A stretch of 22,556 bases of DNA from Bacillota bacterium (GCA_023428885.1 JAEYWQ010000222.1:1-22556); one strand, 5' to 3'; numbered from the stretch's first letter, positions 1-7,462 are shown. Program-made: numbers and translations. The notes: generated by a model from the letters alone, not told the origin.

Positions 1-541
1 GCGTATGATTGAGATTTATAAGCACCAGTTTGAGGATTTATCTGCGGTTATTTCCATGATAAAAAATCGAAATTATAAGTTCATAATTTATATGGATGAT
101 TTATCCTTTGAAGAGTTTGAGATTGAATACAAGTATTTAAAAGCAGTCATTGAAGGTGGTCTTGAAACAAAGCCTGACAATGTACTAATTTATGCAACCT
201 CAAATCGTAGACATTTGATCCGAGAAACCTGGAGTGATCGAGCGGACATATCAAAGGATGAACTGCACCGCTCTGACACTATGCAGGAGAAATTGTCCTT
301 GGTTGCCAGATTTGGTATTACCATTAATTACTCCGCTCCAACACAGGCAGAATATTATGAGATTGTATCCGAACTTGCGAAGAAGTACGATGGGTTTGGA
401 CTTCCTAGAGAAGAATTACTACAAAAAGCCACTGCTTGGGAGTTAAGTCATGGTGGTTTGTCAGGAAGAACAGCTCAACAGTTTATCATCTATATGGTAA
501 GTCAGAAGGCAGCTAATCTATCACAGTCGCCATTGACATAA
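1..541 (+). CDS. DUF815 family AAA+ ATPase, 3' part (5' end outside window)
   Basis: The reading frame is open from the first bases of the window, so this is the C-terminal part of a longer gene. The visible 179 or so residues contain a Walker B-like stretch, YMDDLSFEEFE, a sensor-1-like stretch, IYATSNRRHLI, and a C-terminal SGRTAQQFI. This combination is typical of the DUF815 (PF05673) predicted AAA+ ATPases. The P-loop would lie upstream. Family members are uncharacterised cytoplasmic ATP-binding proteins, so substrate and partners are unknown. The gene ends with TAA, and the promoter of the next gene overlaps that stop codon. No hairpin terminator is visible after it, so readthrough into the SH3 gene is possible. 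Family assignment is confident. The function is not known. Confidence 0.85.
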   Translation, partial: RMIEIYKHQFEDLSAVISMIKNRNYKFIIYMDDLSFEEFEIEYKYLKAVIEGGLETKPDNVLIYATSNRRHLIRETWSDRADISKDELHRSDTMQEKLSLVARFGITINYSAPTQAEYYEIVSELAKKYDGFGLPREELLQKATAWELSHGGLSGRTAQQFIIYMVSQKAANLSQSPLT

Positions 542-561
542 GCTATTCACGCTGATACAAT
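533..561 (+). promoter_or_regulatory. Promoter of the SH3-domain gene, overlapping the DUF815 stop
   Basis: TTGACA at 533-538 and TACAAT at 556-561 are separated by exactly 17 bases, a near-consensus vegetative (sigma-A type) promoter. The -35 box lies in the last sense codons of the DUF815 gene, next to its TAA at 539-541. A transcript would start near 568 and leave about an 80-nt leader before the ATG at 650. The leader contains T runs (577-590) but no convincing hairpin. Confidence 0.7.
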
Positions 562-649
562 AGAAATATATACAGTTTTTGGCTTTTTTTGTAAATATGG
601 GGTTATAGGAAGCTTCTAATAGAATAATTTGCGGAAAGTGGGGCATGGG

Positions 650-1798
650 ATGAAGAAGGGTTTGTTTGTAAAAGGCAAGGTGATAAAGAAGGCATTATTT
701 TGTGCTTGTTTTGCTATGTCAATGATGATGTTTACTACTAGTGTAAATGCTCAGACACGGTTATATACAAGTACTTCTGATAAAGCAGATAATTTTGAGT
801 ATTATGAAGGAAAGGTAACCAGTGGTGTCAACATTCGTATCGATGCAGGAGCGGATAAAGATAAGGTTATGGTGGGTGGAAAAGGTGTTTCTTTAGCCAA
901 GGGTACCATCGTAACGATTATTGGTTCCAAGAACGTAGGAAACAAACCTTGGTACAAAATAAGGTTTACTTATGGTGGTAAAGAACTGGAAGGTTTCGCT
1001 ACTAGTACATATATTCAAAAAACAGGAGTAGTCATAACACCTACACCTACACCTACTGCTGAACCAACACCCGAACCAACCATAGCACCTGAACCAACAG
1101 TTAGCGAAGTTACAGTTAATCCAACCATAGCACCAGTGGTTGAGACCGAGGAAACTGCTAAGAGCCAGGGTAATGATAAGATGATGCAATATGTTGTAAT
1201 TGCTATTGCTGTGCTTACAGTAGCTGGCGGAGGCATCTATCTCTATCTTAGAAAAAAAGATGGGGGAACAAAGGCTGTTCCTGCATCAAAAAAAGCAGCA
1301 AATCAAAAAGAAGTCACTCTTAAATCAAAAGAAGATCATAAATTAGCAGATAGTCAATCAGAAAATAGTGATAATGACCTTTCCTTGGAAGTAAAAAAAC
1401 AACAAGTGGGTCGTGTTTCCAAACGTGATAAGATACTTCGACAAACAAATTTAAAATCAGAAGTATATGTAATCAAATCCAAAGAAGAGAATGCGTTTAA
1501 GGATTTAGGTCTTGCAGCAACCTTAGAAGCTATCGATTTGGAAGAGCATATTGTTGATAAGCAACACAATCCGGTACAGCAAGAAAGTTTAGAAAAGAAA
1601 GCTTTACGCGATGCAATCAATAACTTAAAACAACATGATATCATCCTTCATAAGTATTTTGGTAAGGGAGAAGTGTATGATAATTCAGATGTTCGCTTGA
1701 TTGAAGTGAGATTCGGAAGTGATGCCAGATTCTTAAACAAAGATCAGTTAGTGAATAAGAAGTTAATACACATCACAAACGAAAAAGCGAAGAGTTAA
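650..1798 (+). CDS. Membrane-anchored SH3b-domain protein with Tudor-like cytosolic tail
   Basis: The ATG at 650 is preferred over an in-frame TTG at 629 because it puts a typical signal peptide at the N-terminus (basic KKGLFVKGK, then a hydrophobic core, probable cleavage after SVNA near residue 34). From that start the protein has 382 residues. Residues about 52-122 look like a bacterial SH3 domain (GVNIRIDAGADKDKV, WYKIRF, GFATSTYI). Residues 128-165 are a PTPTP/EPT-rich wall-spanning linker, and 179-200 form one membrane helix followed by RKKDGG. The rest is a lysine-rich cytosolic region. Its end, HKYFGKGEVYDN...IEVRFG...KKLI (about 334-373), resembles the Tudor-like fold at the C-terminus of UvrD/PcrA helicases. 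The predicted topology is outside SH3, inside Tudor-like. A cell-envelope role is inferred, and no enzyme domain is seen. Confidence 0.75.
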   Translation: MKKGLFVKGKVIKKALFCACFAMSMMMFTTSVNAQTRLYTSTSDKADNFEYYEGKVTSGVNIRIDAGADKDKVMVGGKGVSLAKGTIVTIIGSKNVGNKPWYKIRFTYGGKELEGFATSTYIQKTGVVITPTPTPTAEPTPEPTIAPEPTVSEVTVNPTIAPVVETEETAKSQGNDKMMQYVVIAIAVLTVAGGGIYLYLRKKDGGTKAVPASKKAANQKEVTLKSKEDHKLADSQSENSDNDLSLEVKKQQVGRVSKRDKILRQTNLKSEVYVIKSKEENAFKDLGLAATLEAIDLEEHIVDKQHNPVQQESLEKKALRDAINNLKQHDIILHKYFGKGEVYDNSDVRLIEVRFGSDARFLNKDQLVNKKLIHITNEKAKS

Positions 1799-1872
1799 AC
1801 TTACAAATAAAGAACTAATAAAAAGCTAAACAAGTTAAGGCCATAGCTGCCTTACTTCTTGTATCATTAAAG

Positions 1873-1924
1873 CACCCAAGCCACGAAATTGAGTTTATAC
1901 TCAATCAAGCTGCTTGGGTGTTTT
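1873..1924. terminator. Bidirectional terminator between convergent genes
   Basis: CACCCAAGC (1873-1881) pairs with GCTTGGGTG (1912-1920), with an inner stem ATTGAGT/ACTCAAT (1888-1894/1899-1905). TTTTGCTT follows on the plus strand, and the minus-strand reading also ends in a short CTTT. A second weak hairpin, TAAGGC/GCCTTA, lies at 1836-1854. Together they separate the SH3 gene from the convergent HAD gene. Confidence 0.75.
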
Positions 1925-1926
1925 GC

Positions 1927-2667
1927 TTATTCATGACAAGAAAGGCAGTTTGCTGATTGTTCTAATGTGATATGATCCAAATATGTTAAGAAATCCTCTA
2001 AGCTACCTTGAGGAATCTCAGTAATATCTTCATTATTTGTGTTAATCAAACAATCGGTGATTAAGTAGCGCTTCATTCCGAGCTCAGCAACAACCATATC
2101 CTCTTTAACATCATTTCCTACCATCATACATTCTGATGGGTCTTTCCCAATCTTGGCAAGGATCTCACGGTAATAATCTAAATTTGGCTTGCAGTAAGAA
2201 CTTGTCTCATAAGTAGTAATATAAAAAACATCTTCCGGTGAAAAGCCTGCCCAAGCAATCCTTTCATGAGTAGCAACCATAGGAAACAAAGGATTGGTAG
2301 CAATTACGATAGTAAAGCCTTTTTCTTTTGCTTTTTGAATTACTTGCTTGGTCAGTTCACTTGCGTTTGTTGAAGCCTTAGCTTGACGAAAAGCACTCTG
2401 ATAAAATTTCTCGAATTCTGGCTCTAAACTGATAATGTCTGGGCCTAAGTGTTTGGAGAATTCACTCCAGAAACGTTCTTCGTTGGACATACTTCCATCG
2501 TTTCCTACCATGGCCTTAATCCCTTCATTCAAACCTGCTACCATATTCTCTGCTGTGATACCAAGTGGCGCAAAGTACATGACTAATTGCTTAAAATATA
2601 TCTTAATAAATATCTCCTGATCCATTGGCAATAAGGTACCATCTAAATCAAATAGTATAGTATTCAT
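1927..2667 (-). CDS. HAD-family hydrolase (phosphatase-like)
   Basis: A 246-residue haloacid dehalogenase superfamily protein with all four motifs. Motif I is FDLDGT (nucleophile D7, acid/base D9), motif II is VIATNP (T124), motif III is the lysine of SSYCKPNLDYY (K160), and motif IV is VGNDVKEDM (D186, D190). The helical insert between motifs I and II is a C1-type cap, so small phosphorylated metabolites are the likely substrates, but the substrate cannot be read from sequence. The start ATG has a clear GGAGG site (minus strand, TTGGAGGAAAAGC before ATG). The C-terminus ends in CLSCHE, a short CxxC tail that is not part of the usual fold. It converges with the SH3 gene across a shared terminator and is probably transcribed alone. 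Confidence 0.88.
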   Translation of the reverse strand: MNTILFDLDGTLLPMDQEIFIKIYFKQLVMYFAPLGITAENMVAGLNEGIKAMVGNDGSMSNEERFWSEFSKHLGPDIISLEPEFEKFYQSAFRQAKASTNASELTKQVIQKAKEKGFTIVIATNPLFPMVATHERIAWAGFSPEDVFYITTYETSSYCKPNLDYYREILAKIGKDPSECMMVGNDVKEDMVVAELGMKRYLITDCLINTNNEDITEIPQGSLEDFLTYLDHITLEQSANCLSCHE

Positions 2668-2696
2668 GCTTTTCCTCCAATAATTTACTAGTTCTT

Positions 2697-2724
2697 ATTA
2701 TAACCATTCAAGGTGGAAATGCAA
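2697..2724 (-). promoter_or_regulatory. Promoter of the HAD hydrolase gene
   Basis: Read on the minus strand, TTGCAT (2719-2724) and TATAAT (2697-2702) are 16 bases apart, a good vegetative promoter. It lies 30 bases upstream of the start codon and its Shine-Dalgarno sequence. Confidence 0.6.
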
Positions 2725-2812
2725 ATAAAACTTTTCTCCTATCCTGCGATTTAGCAGTTGTATACTTATAGAAAGCAATTATTAGAAAAAGATTAGAATA
2801 CAATAAATGTGA

Positions 2813-2841
2813 TTGACAACTTTATACAATGAGTGTATTAT
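2813..2841 (+). promoter_or_regulatory. Promoter of the GntR-ABC operon
   Basis: TTGACA (2813-2818) and TATTAT (2836-2841) are spaced by 17 bases. It faces the GntR-family gene, with an expected start near 2848, inside the palindrome at 2846-2857. Confidence 0.75.
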
Positions 2842-2845
2842 GTAG

Positions 2846-2857
2846 CTAGTGCACTAG
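2846..2857. promoter_or_regulatory. Candidate operator for the GntR repressor
   Basis: CTAGTGCACTAG is a perfect 12-bp palindrome just downstream of the -10 box, covering the predicted transcription start. YtrA-type GntR repressors usually autoregulate their own ABC operons through inverted repeats near the promoter. The position fits such an operator. The sequence match to a particular consensus is not established. Confidence 0.5.
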
Positions 2858-2894
2858 TAAAGGGGTATGGGAGTATAGTAGAAGGAGGGTACCA

Positions 2895-3251
2895 TTGGAA
2901 TTTAATAATACAATGCCTATTTATGTTCAAGTAATACGTAGCATTAAGAAAGATATGATACATGGTAGACTTAATCTGGGTGATAAACTTCCTTCCGCAA
3001 GAGATTTGGCAATACAGTATCAGATTAATCCAAACACAGTAAGCCGAATCTATCGAGAGCTCGAGCAGATGGAATTATGTTTTACCAGGAGAGGAGTCGG
3101 TACTTATGTTACAGAAGACGAATCCAAACTTTCTTTGATCCGAAAAGAGATGGCAGATGAAGTAGTAACGGCATTCCTGCAGGAGATGAAGGAACTAGGA
3201 TTTACCAAAGAAGAATTGACAAAGATTATAGATGAAAGAGTGAAAGAATGA
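2895..3251 (+). CDS. GntR-family regulator, YtrA subfamily
   Basis: A 118-residue regulator. It starts at a TTG at 2895, chosen because an AAGGAGGG site (2882-2889) ends 5 bases before it and no ATG lies nearby. Residues about 8-75 form the winged helix typical of GntR proteins (PIYVQVIRSIKKDMIHGRLNLG, LPSARDLAIQYQINPNTVSRIYREL, then the wing FTRRGVGTYV). The short C-terminal dimerisation region, with no ligand-binding domain, is the mark of the YtrA group. These proteins repress their own operons, which usually encode ABC exporters responding to cell-wall stress, and the next two genes are such a transporter. The effector is unknown. The stop TGA overlaps an ATG (ATGA, 3248-3251) that opens a 42-codon frame of uncertain meaning. 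Confidence 0.9.
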   Translation: MEFNNTMPIYVQVIRSIKKDMIHGRLNLGDKLPSARDLAIQYQINPNTVSRIYRELEQMELCFTRRGVGTYVTEDESKLSLIRKEMADEVVTAFLQEMKELGFTKEELTKIIDERVKE

Positions 3252-3351
3252 AAATAACACCCTCACTCTTTGGATTGCGTTCTGATTATGAATCCAAGAT
3301 TTTATTCTCAGAAAAAATGCAAAATATGAATGTGTATAAAGGAGAGATCAG

Positions 3352-4044
3352 ATGTTATCAACAAGAGATGTTGTAAAGCGCTACTTAGGTAAGGTAGCTG
3401 TAGCGGGCATTAGCTTTGATGTTGAACCAGGTAAGATTTATGCCTTACTAGGTCCAAATGGAAGTGGAAAAACGACTTGGATGAAGATGGTGGCTGGACT
3501 AATTAAGCCAACCATGGGAACTATCACTTACAAGGGGATGCCAATTGGAGTAGAAACAAAGCGTAAAATCGCTTATATGTCAACGGAACCCTTCTTCTAT
3601 AATTTCATGACTGTACATGATGTAGGTAAATATTACGAGGAATTCTTCGATGATTTTGATCCCATTAAGTACAAAGAGTTAATCACTCGTATGGGATTGA
3701 ATATGACAGATAAATCTAAGAATCTTTCTTCCGGTCTTGCAGCTAAATTAAAAATTGCTGCCACATTAGCAAGAAAAGCTGAGATTTATTTGCTTGATGA
3801 ACCTTTGAATGGAATTGATATCATTGCAAGAGAACATATTGTTAATGCAATGTTAGAAGCTGCCACGGACAACGCGACTTTGATTATCTCCAGCCATCTT
3901 GTGGATGAACTAGAGAAGATCATTGATAATGCTATCTTTATTAAGGAAGGAAACCTTGTCTTAGCAGGAGAAGCAGAGAATATACGTGCGCAACATCAAA
4001 AATCAATCGTAGATTTATATAAAGAAATCTATGCATACATGTAA
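3352..4044 (+). CDS. ABC transporter ATP-binding protein (YtrB-like)
   Basis: A 230-residue nucleotide-binding subunit. Walker A is GPNGSGKT (34-41), Walker B is YLLDE (146-150), the D-loop is LNGID, and the switch histidine is in IISSHL (H182). Two motifs are divergent: the signature reads LSSGL instead of LSGGQ, and the Q-loop glutamine is replaced by Glu (STEPF, E79). Both changes are tolerated in GntR-linked ABC-2 exporters. An AAGGAGAG site precedes the ATG. The gene lies 100 bases after the GntR gene and 15 bases before the permease, so the three form an operon. It energises the membrane protein encoded next. The transported substrate is unknown, and a cell-wall-active peptide or lipid is only one possibility. 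Confidence 0.9.
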   Translation: MLSTRDVVKRYLGKVAVAGISFDVEPGKIYALLGPNGSGKTTWMKMVAGLIKPTMGTITYKGMPIGVETKRKIAYMSTEPFFYNFMTVHDVGKYYEEFFDDFDPIKYKELITRMGLNMTDKSKNLSSGLAAKLKIAATLARKAEIYLLDEPLNGIDIIAREHIVNAMLEAATDNATLIISSHLVDELEKIIDNAIFIKEGNLVLAGEAENIRAQHQKSIVDLYKEIYAYM

Positions 4045-4059
4045 GCAGGGGGAGAAATT

Positions 4060-4803
4060 ATGTTTAAATTAATGAAATATGAGTTTCGAAAGCAGTTGTT
4101 TTCAAAAATCCTTATCTTAGTGGCATTAGCGGTACTTGAGATTTTATTTCTATATGGATTATTTGCCGAAAAAGATGGTGCTCTGGGCTTAAGTATGGGA
4201 TTGTTCGGCCTGATATCTTTTGGTGCTGTTTTATTTGTTACTTTTGAGTGTATCTTTACATTCTCAAATGATTTAAAAACGAAACAAAGTTATATGCTAT
4301 TCTTAACCCCTAATTCTGCCTATAAGATTGTTGGAGCAAAAGTCTTATCCTCTGTCATCTATGTCTTCATAACAGCAGCTGCTTTGTTGACCTTTACTTT
4401 GGTGAACGTCGGTATTGTATTTGTAAAATATAATGAGATTGCAAAGGCCGTTGAGGCTTTACAAGAATTAATCGAGATATTTTTTAAAGCAAATATTGAT
4501 ATGGCTTTTGTTATTACGATGATTATTTACTTATTAGTTGAGTTAGTTGGAATTATGGTTATTGGTATGGCTTCTATCACATTAAGTTCTACCTTCCTAT
4601 CTAACAGCAAAGGAAAGGCATTGGTAAGTATCGCTTTCTTCTTTGGTATTAACTTTATTATCAGTAAAATAGAAAATTTAGTCATTGATTTTGATGTCAT
4701 GAGCAAGTCATCATATTACTATGGCTGCATCTTTTCAGCCGTTGTCATGTTAATATTCTACTTTGCAACGGCCTGGATGCTAGATAAAAAGGTTAGTGTA
4801 TAA
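4060..4803 (+). CDS. ABC-2 type transporter permease
   Basis: A 247-residue integral membrane protein with about six hydrophobic segments, including ILILVALAVLEILFLYGLF, LSMGLFGLISFGAVLFVTF, VIYVFITAAALLTFTLVNVG, and a C-terminal pair around VSIAFFFGINFIISKI and IFSAVVMLIFYFATAWML. It has no signal peptide and no ATPase motifs, and it starts with the MFKLMKYEFRKQ basic leader common in ABC-2 permeases. The AGGGGGAG ribosome-binding site is good. It directly follows the ATPase gene, so the pair forms a two-component exporter under the GntR regulator. Its last 11 bases overlap the 3' end of the convergent gene on the other strand. Confidence 0.87.
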   Translation: MFKLMKYEFRKQLFSKILILVALAVLEILFLYGLFAEKDGALGLSMGLFGLISFGAVLFVTFECIFTFSNDLKTKQSYMLFLTPNSAYKIVGAKVLSSVIYVFITAAALLTFTLVNVGIVFVKYNEIAKAVEALQELIEIFFKANIDMAFVITMIIYLLVELVGIMVIGMASITLSSTFLSNSKGKALVSIAFFFGINFIISKIENLVIDFDVMSKSSYYYGCIFSAVVMLIFYFATAWMLDKKVSV

Positions 4804-5167
4804 GAGTTGAAAAATCCTCGGTATCTTCACAGAAGAAACCACCTAAATTCTTCGTAATATGTTTCATCACAGGTATGATATTATCATAATCGGCTGACTG
4901 AAAAGTTACCATAAAGAGGGCAAGAATATGATTCTTTTGAAGATATTCTTGGCCTTCTTTGTCTTTAAAGTATGGCTTTATGGCTTCAATATCAAGACTG
5001 CTTTTCTCATTGAAAGAAACTTCTAATACACCAGCATCCTCCCAGATCTCTGTCGTTAAATTTTCATAATTCCTTAGATGTTTCTCAATATCGCGTACCG
5101 TTATAAGTTCAGAATTCATATAGAACCAATCACCGGATACTGTATTCTTTTTAAAAGGGTTTTTCAT
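4793..5167 (-). CDS. Conserved hypothetical cytosolic protein
   Basis: I do not recognise this family. The frame encodes 124 residues from an ATG at 5167, preferred over an in-frame TTG at 5173 because AAGGAG lies 8 bases before the ATG but only 2 before the TTG. The protein is small and acidic (NFITxx-like signals are absent, no membrane segment), with a mixed alpha/beta pattern: ELITVRDIEKHLRNYENL, GVLEVSFN, ILALFMVTFQSADYDNIIPVMKHITKNLGGFFCEDTEDF. It may be a small protein of the immunity or SUKH-like type, but that is a guess. It ends in an 11-base tail-to-tail overlap with the ABC permease, with no room for a terminator. Coding is supported by the ribosome-binding site and the absence of a competing frame. 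Confidence 0.65.
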   Translation of the reverse strand: MKNPFKKNTVSGDWFYMNSELITVRDIEKHLRNYENLTTEIWEDAGVLEVSFNEKSSLDIEAIKPYFKDKEGQEYLQKNHILALFMVTFQSADYDNIIPVMKHITKNLGGFFCEDTEDFSTLIH

Positions 5168-5263
5168 GGACAAGTCTCCTTATATCATAAAATATACATC
5201 GTAAATTTCTCTTGTTAAAGAGTATACCACAGAATACAAGCTTTGCATACCGCCCTTTTCCTA

Positions 5264-5292
5264 TGGACATATCATTCTAACTATAGTACAAT
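5264..5292 (+). promoter_or_regulatory. Promoter of the DUF1015 gene
   Basis: TGGACA (5264-5269) and TACAAT (5287-5292), spaced by 17 bases, point to the GTG start at 5329. A short leader carries AGGAGG at 5315-5320. Confidence 0.65.
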
Positions 5293-5328
5293 ATGCTTTA
5301 GTGAAATAAAGTATAGGAGGAAAAATAC

Positions 5329-6564
5329 GTGGCTGTTATCAAAGCATTTCAATGTGTAAGACCAAAAGTTGAGCTGGCAAACCGTGTTGCAGCTTTACCC
5401 TATGACGTTTATAACCGTAAAGAAGCAAAGGAGGCTGCAAGTAAAGATGCCCTTTCTTTTTTAAATATTGACCGGCCGGAAACACAGTTTGAGGATGATA
5501 TGGATATGTATTCCGAGGCTGTGTATCAAAAGGCGAGACAGCTCTATGAAGATAGGTTAGCTGATGGTAGCTTTTTAAAAGATACTCAGAGCTGCTATTA
5601 TATATATGAATTAATTATGGAAGGAAGATCCCAGACAGGGATTGTTGCCTGTGCTTCCATTGATGACTATGTGAATAATGTGATCATGAAACATGAGAAC
5701 ACACGAGAAGACAAGGAAAGAGATCGCATTCGTCATGTGGATACGATGAATGCACAAACAGGACCAATTTTTCTAGCTTATCGTTCCAATGCAATCATTC
5801 GTTCCATTGTGGAAGCTAAAAAGCAAGAAGCTGCACTCTATGATTTCACCTCAGAGGATGGAATAACCCATAAGGTTTGGAGAATCCATGAGAAGGAACA
5901 GATTGCTGTGATTAAAGAGGAGTTTATGAATACTTCTCAGATCTATATTGCGGATGGACATCATCGTGCAGCAAGCGCTGTGAAGGTTGGTTTGAATCGA
6001 AGATTTGAGTCTGCTCATTATACTGGTACTGAAGAATTCAATACCTTCTTATCTGTGTTATTCCCAGAGGATCAGTTAATGATTATGCCATATAATCGTG
6101 TGGTAAAGGATCTGAATGGTCTGACAGAAGAAGAAATGCTTATTAAGATTGGCGAAAGATTTGAGCTAAAACTAAGCCAAGAGCCTGTTAAACCAAGCAG
6201 AAAATGCAGCTTTGGAATGTATCTTAAGGGACAATGGTATGAGCTACAGGCCAAGAGTGAATTGTGTAAGATAACTGATCCAGTGAAATCCTTAGATGTT
6301 TCAATCTTGCAGGATTATTTATTAGAACCAATATTAGGTATCAAGGATCCAAGAGTAGATTCTAGAATTGATTTTATTGGTGGAATTCGTGGACTGAGCG
6401 AATTGGAAAAGAGAGTTTCCTCAGATTGCAAAGTAGCATTTTCTATGTACCCAACCTCAATTCAAGAACTATTTGCAGTAGCAGATGCCAGACAGTTGAT
6501 GCCACCGAAATCAACTTGGTTTGAACCTAAGCTAAGAAGTGGATTATTTATCCACGAAATATAG
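5329..6564 (+). CDS. DUF1015 family protein
   Basis: A 411-residue protein of the DUF1015 (PF06245) family, close to the usual length. Diagnostic stretches are the N-terminal FQCVRPKVELANRVAALPYDVYNR and the central YIADGHHRAASAVKVG (about residues 206-221). In this family the GHHR motif is nearly invariant. It starts at GTG, 8 bases after AGGAGG. The family is widespread in Clostridia and often neighbours serine and phosphoglycerate metabolism genes, but no biochemical role is firmly established, and nothing here adds one. It forms a single-gene transcription unit with its own promoter and a strong terminator. Confidence 0.9.
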   Translation: MAVIKAFQCVRPKVELANRVAALPYDVYNRKEAKEAASKDALSFLNIDRPETQFEDDMDMYSEAVYQKARQLYEDRLADGSFLKDTQSCYYIYELIMEGRSQTGIVACASIDDYVNNVIMKHENTREDKERDRIRHVDTMNAQTGPIFLAYRSNAIIRSIVEAKKQEAALYDFTSEDGITHKVWRIHEKEQIAVIKEEFMNTSQIYIADGHHRAASAVKVGLNRRFESAHYTGTEEFNTFLSVLFPEDQLMIMPYNRVVKDLNGLTEEEMLIKIGERFELKLSQEPVKPSRKCSFGMYLKGQWYELQAKSELCKITDPVKSLDVSILQDYLLEPILGIKDPRVDSRIDFIGGIRGLSELEKRVSSDCKVAFSMYPTSIQELFAVADARQLMPPKSTWFEPKLRSGLFIHEI

Positions 6565-6571
6565 AAGTAAA

Positions 6572-6605
6572 AGTTGTATGAGACATGGTCTCATACAACT
6601 TTTTT
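6572..6605 (+). terminator. Intrinsic terminator after the DUF1015 gene
   Basis: AGTTGTATGAGAC (6572-6584) pairs perfectly with GTCTCATACAACT (6588-6600) around a 3-base loop, followed by a run of T. This is a textbook rho-independent terminator. Confidence 0.93.
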
Positions 6606-6657
6606 CATGTGAGCAGAAGAACAAATTGAACTTTGCTAATTTACTCTTCTAATTTTA

Positions 6658-6716
6658 TTGACAGCGTAACAATGTTATGTTACACTCATATTATGAAATA
6701 AAACAATGTTACGCTG
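6658..6716 (+). promoter_or_regulatory. Promoter and operator array of the yhbD-like operon
   Basis: TTGACA (6658-6663) and TACACT (6681-6686) are 17 bases apart. A second possible -10, TATTAT, lies at 6689-6694. The region has several repeated sites. CAGCGTAAC (6662-6670) is inverted as GTTACGCTG (6708-6716). The 11-base palindrome TAACAATGTTA (6667-6677), between the -35 and -10 boxes, has a near copy, AACAATGTTA, at 6702-6711. A further GTTAC lies at 6679-6683. Placement within the spacer is typical of MerR-type operators, and the adjacent gene encodes a MerR-type DNA-binding protein, so autoregulation is likely. Confidence 0.6.
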
Positions 6717-6784
6717 ATAAAAGATAAGAGATGTCAAGCGTCTTGTTTGGCAGAAAAAGTAGTTGCATCTAAGAGGAGATTATA

Positions 6785-7408
6785 ATGTATATATCAAAAA
6801 AGGATTTACTTGCGATGACAGGAATATCATATGGTCAGCTTTATCGTTGGAAGAGAGAGAGGTTGATACCAGAAGAATGGTTTATTAAGCAATCCTCCTT
6901 TACTGGTCAGGAGACATTCTTTCCGCGGGAACAGATTTTAAGTAGAATACATTCCATCTTAGAGTTAAAAGATAAGTATTCACTTGAGGAACTGGCCAAA
7001 TTACTATCTCCAGAGGTTTCTAAAACTACCTATTCCAAAGAGGAACTTATAAGGGTAACAGAACTCGATATAGAGCTTTGGAAACTTTTTGAGGATGTCT
7101 TACAACGTGACTCCTATGAATACGTAGAAGTATTAATCATGCTGTTAGCTTCTGAGGTGAAGCAAGAGCTAGAACTTGATACAGACCAGCTTGTACAGTT
7201 TATTCGGACGATACATTCAGCTAATTTGCATCATAAGCTGATTGAGATGACGATTACCCTGGTACAGATGGTGGATCAATTTTATTCAATCTTGATAAAG
7301 GAAGACCAGATGGCTGTTTTGGATGAACGGATGAAAGTGGTATATCAGCGTAATGTACGGGAACTGTCCAATGATGTGAAGTTCAAGTATCAGGATATGT
7401 TTCGATAA
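6785..7408 (+). CDS. yhbD: YhbD-like MerR-type regulator (DUF4004)
   Basis: A 207-residue protein. The N-terminus is a MerR-type helix-turn-helix (residues about 3-28, KKDLLAMTGISYGQLYRWKRERLIP), followed by a wing-like region, FTGQETFFPREQILSRI, and a long helical C-terminal domain rich in Leu and Glu. Length and layout match YhbD/DUF4004 proteins. In Bacillus subtilis, yhbD sits directly before the bactofilin genes yhbE and yhbF, and here a bactofilin gene follows 54 bases downstream. A role in regulating that operon is inferred from the DNA-binding fold and the operator-like repeats upstream. AGAGGAGA precedes the ATG. No effector domain of known type is visible. Confidence 0.75.
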   Translation: MYISKKDLLAMTGISYGQLYRWKRERLIPEEWFIKQSSFTGQETFFPREQILSRIHSILELKDKYSLEELAKLLSPEVSKTTYSKEELIRVTELDIELWKLFEDVLQRDSYEYVEVLIMLLASEVKQELELDTDQLVQFIRTIHSANLHHKLIEMTITLVQMVDQFYSILIKEDQMAVLDERMKVVYQRNVRELSNDVKFKYQDMFR

Positions 7409-7462
7409 GTAAGGAATGAGCAAAGATTGACATAGAAGACAAGATTTATGAAGGAGGGTAGT

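Noticed and set aside
577..590. Terminator after the DUF815 gene from the T runs
   Set aside because: No stable stem precedes the T runs.
629..649. Upstream TTG start for the SH3-domain gene
   Set aside because: It lacks a good ribosome-binding site and would push the signal peptide inwards; the ATG at 650 gives a normal signal sequence.
893..1236. Two minus-strand frames opposite the SH3 gene
   Set aside because: Low-complexity shadows of the PTPT linker and SH3 coding sequence, with no start signals.
7448..7462. Earlier ATG for the bactofilin gene
   Set aside because: The AAGGAGGG ribosome-binding site lies inside this stretch and points to the ATG at 7463.
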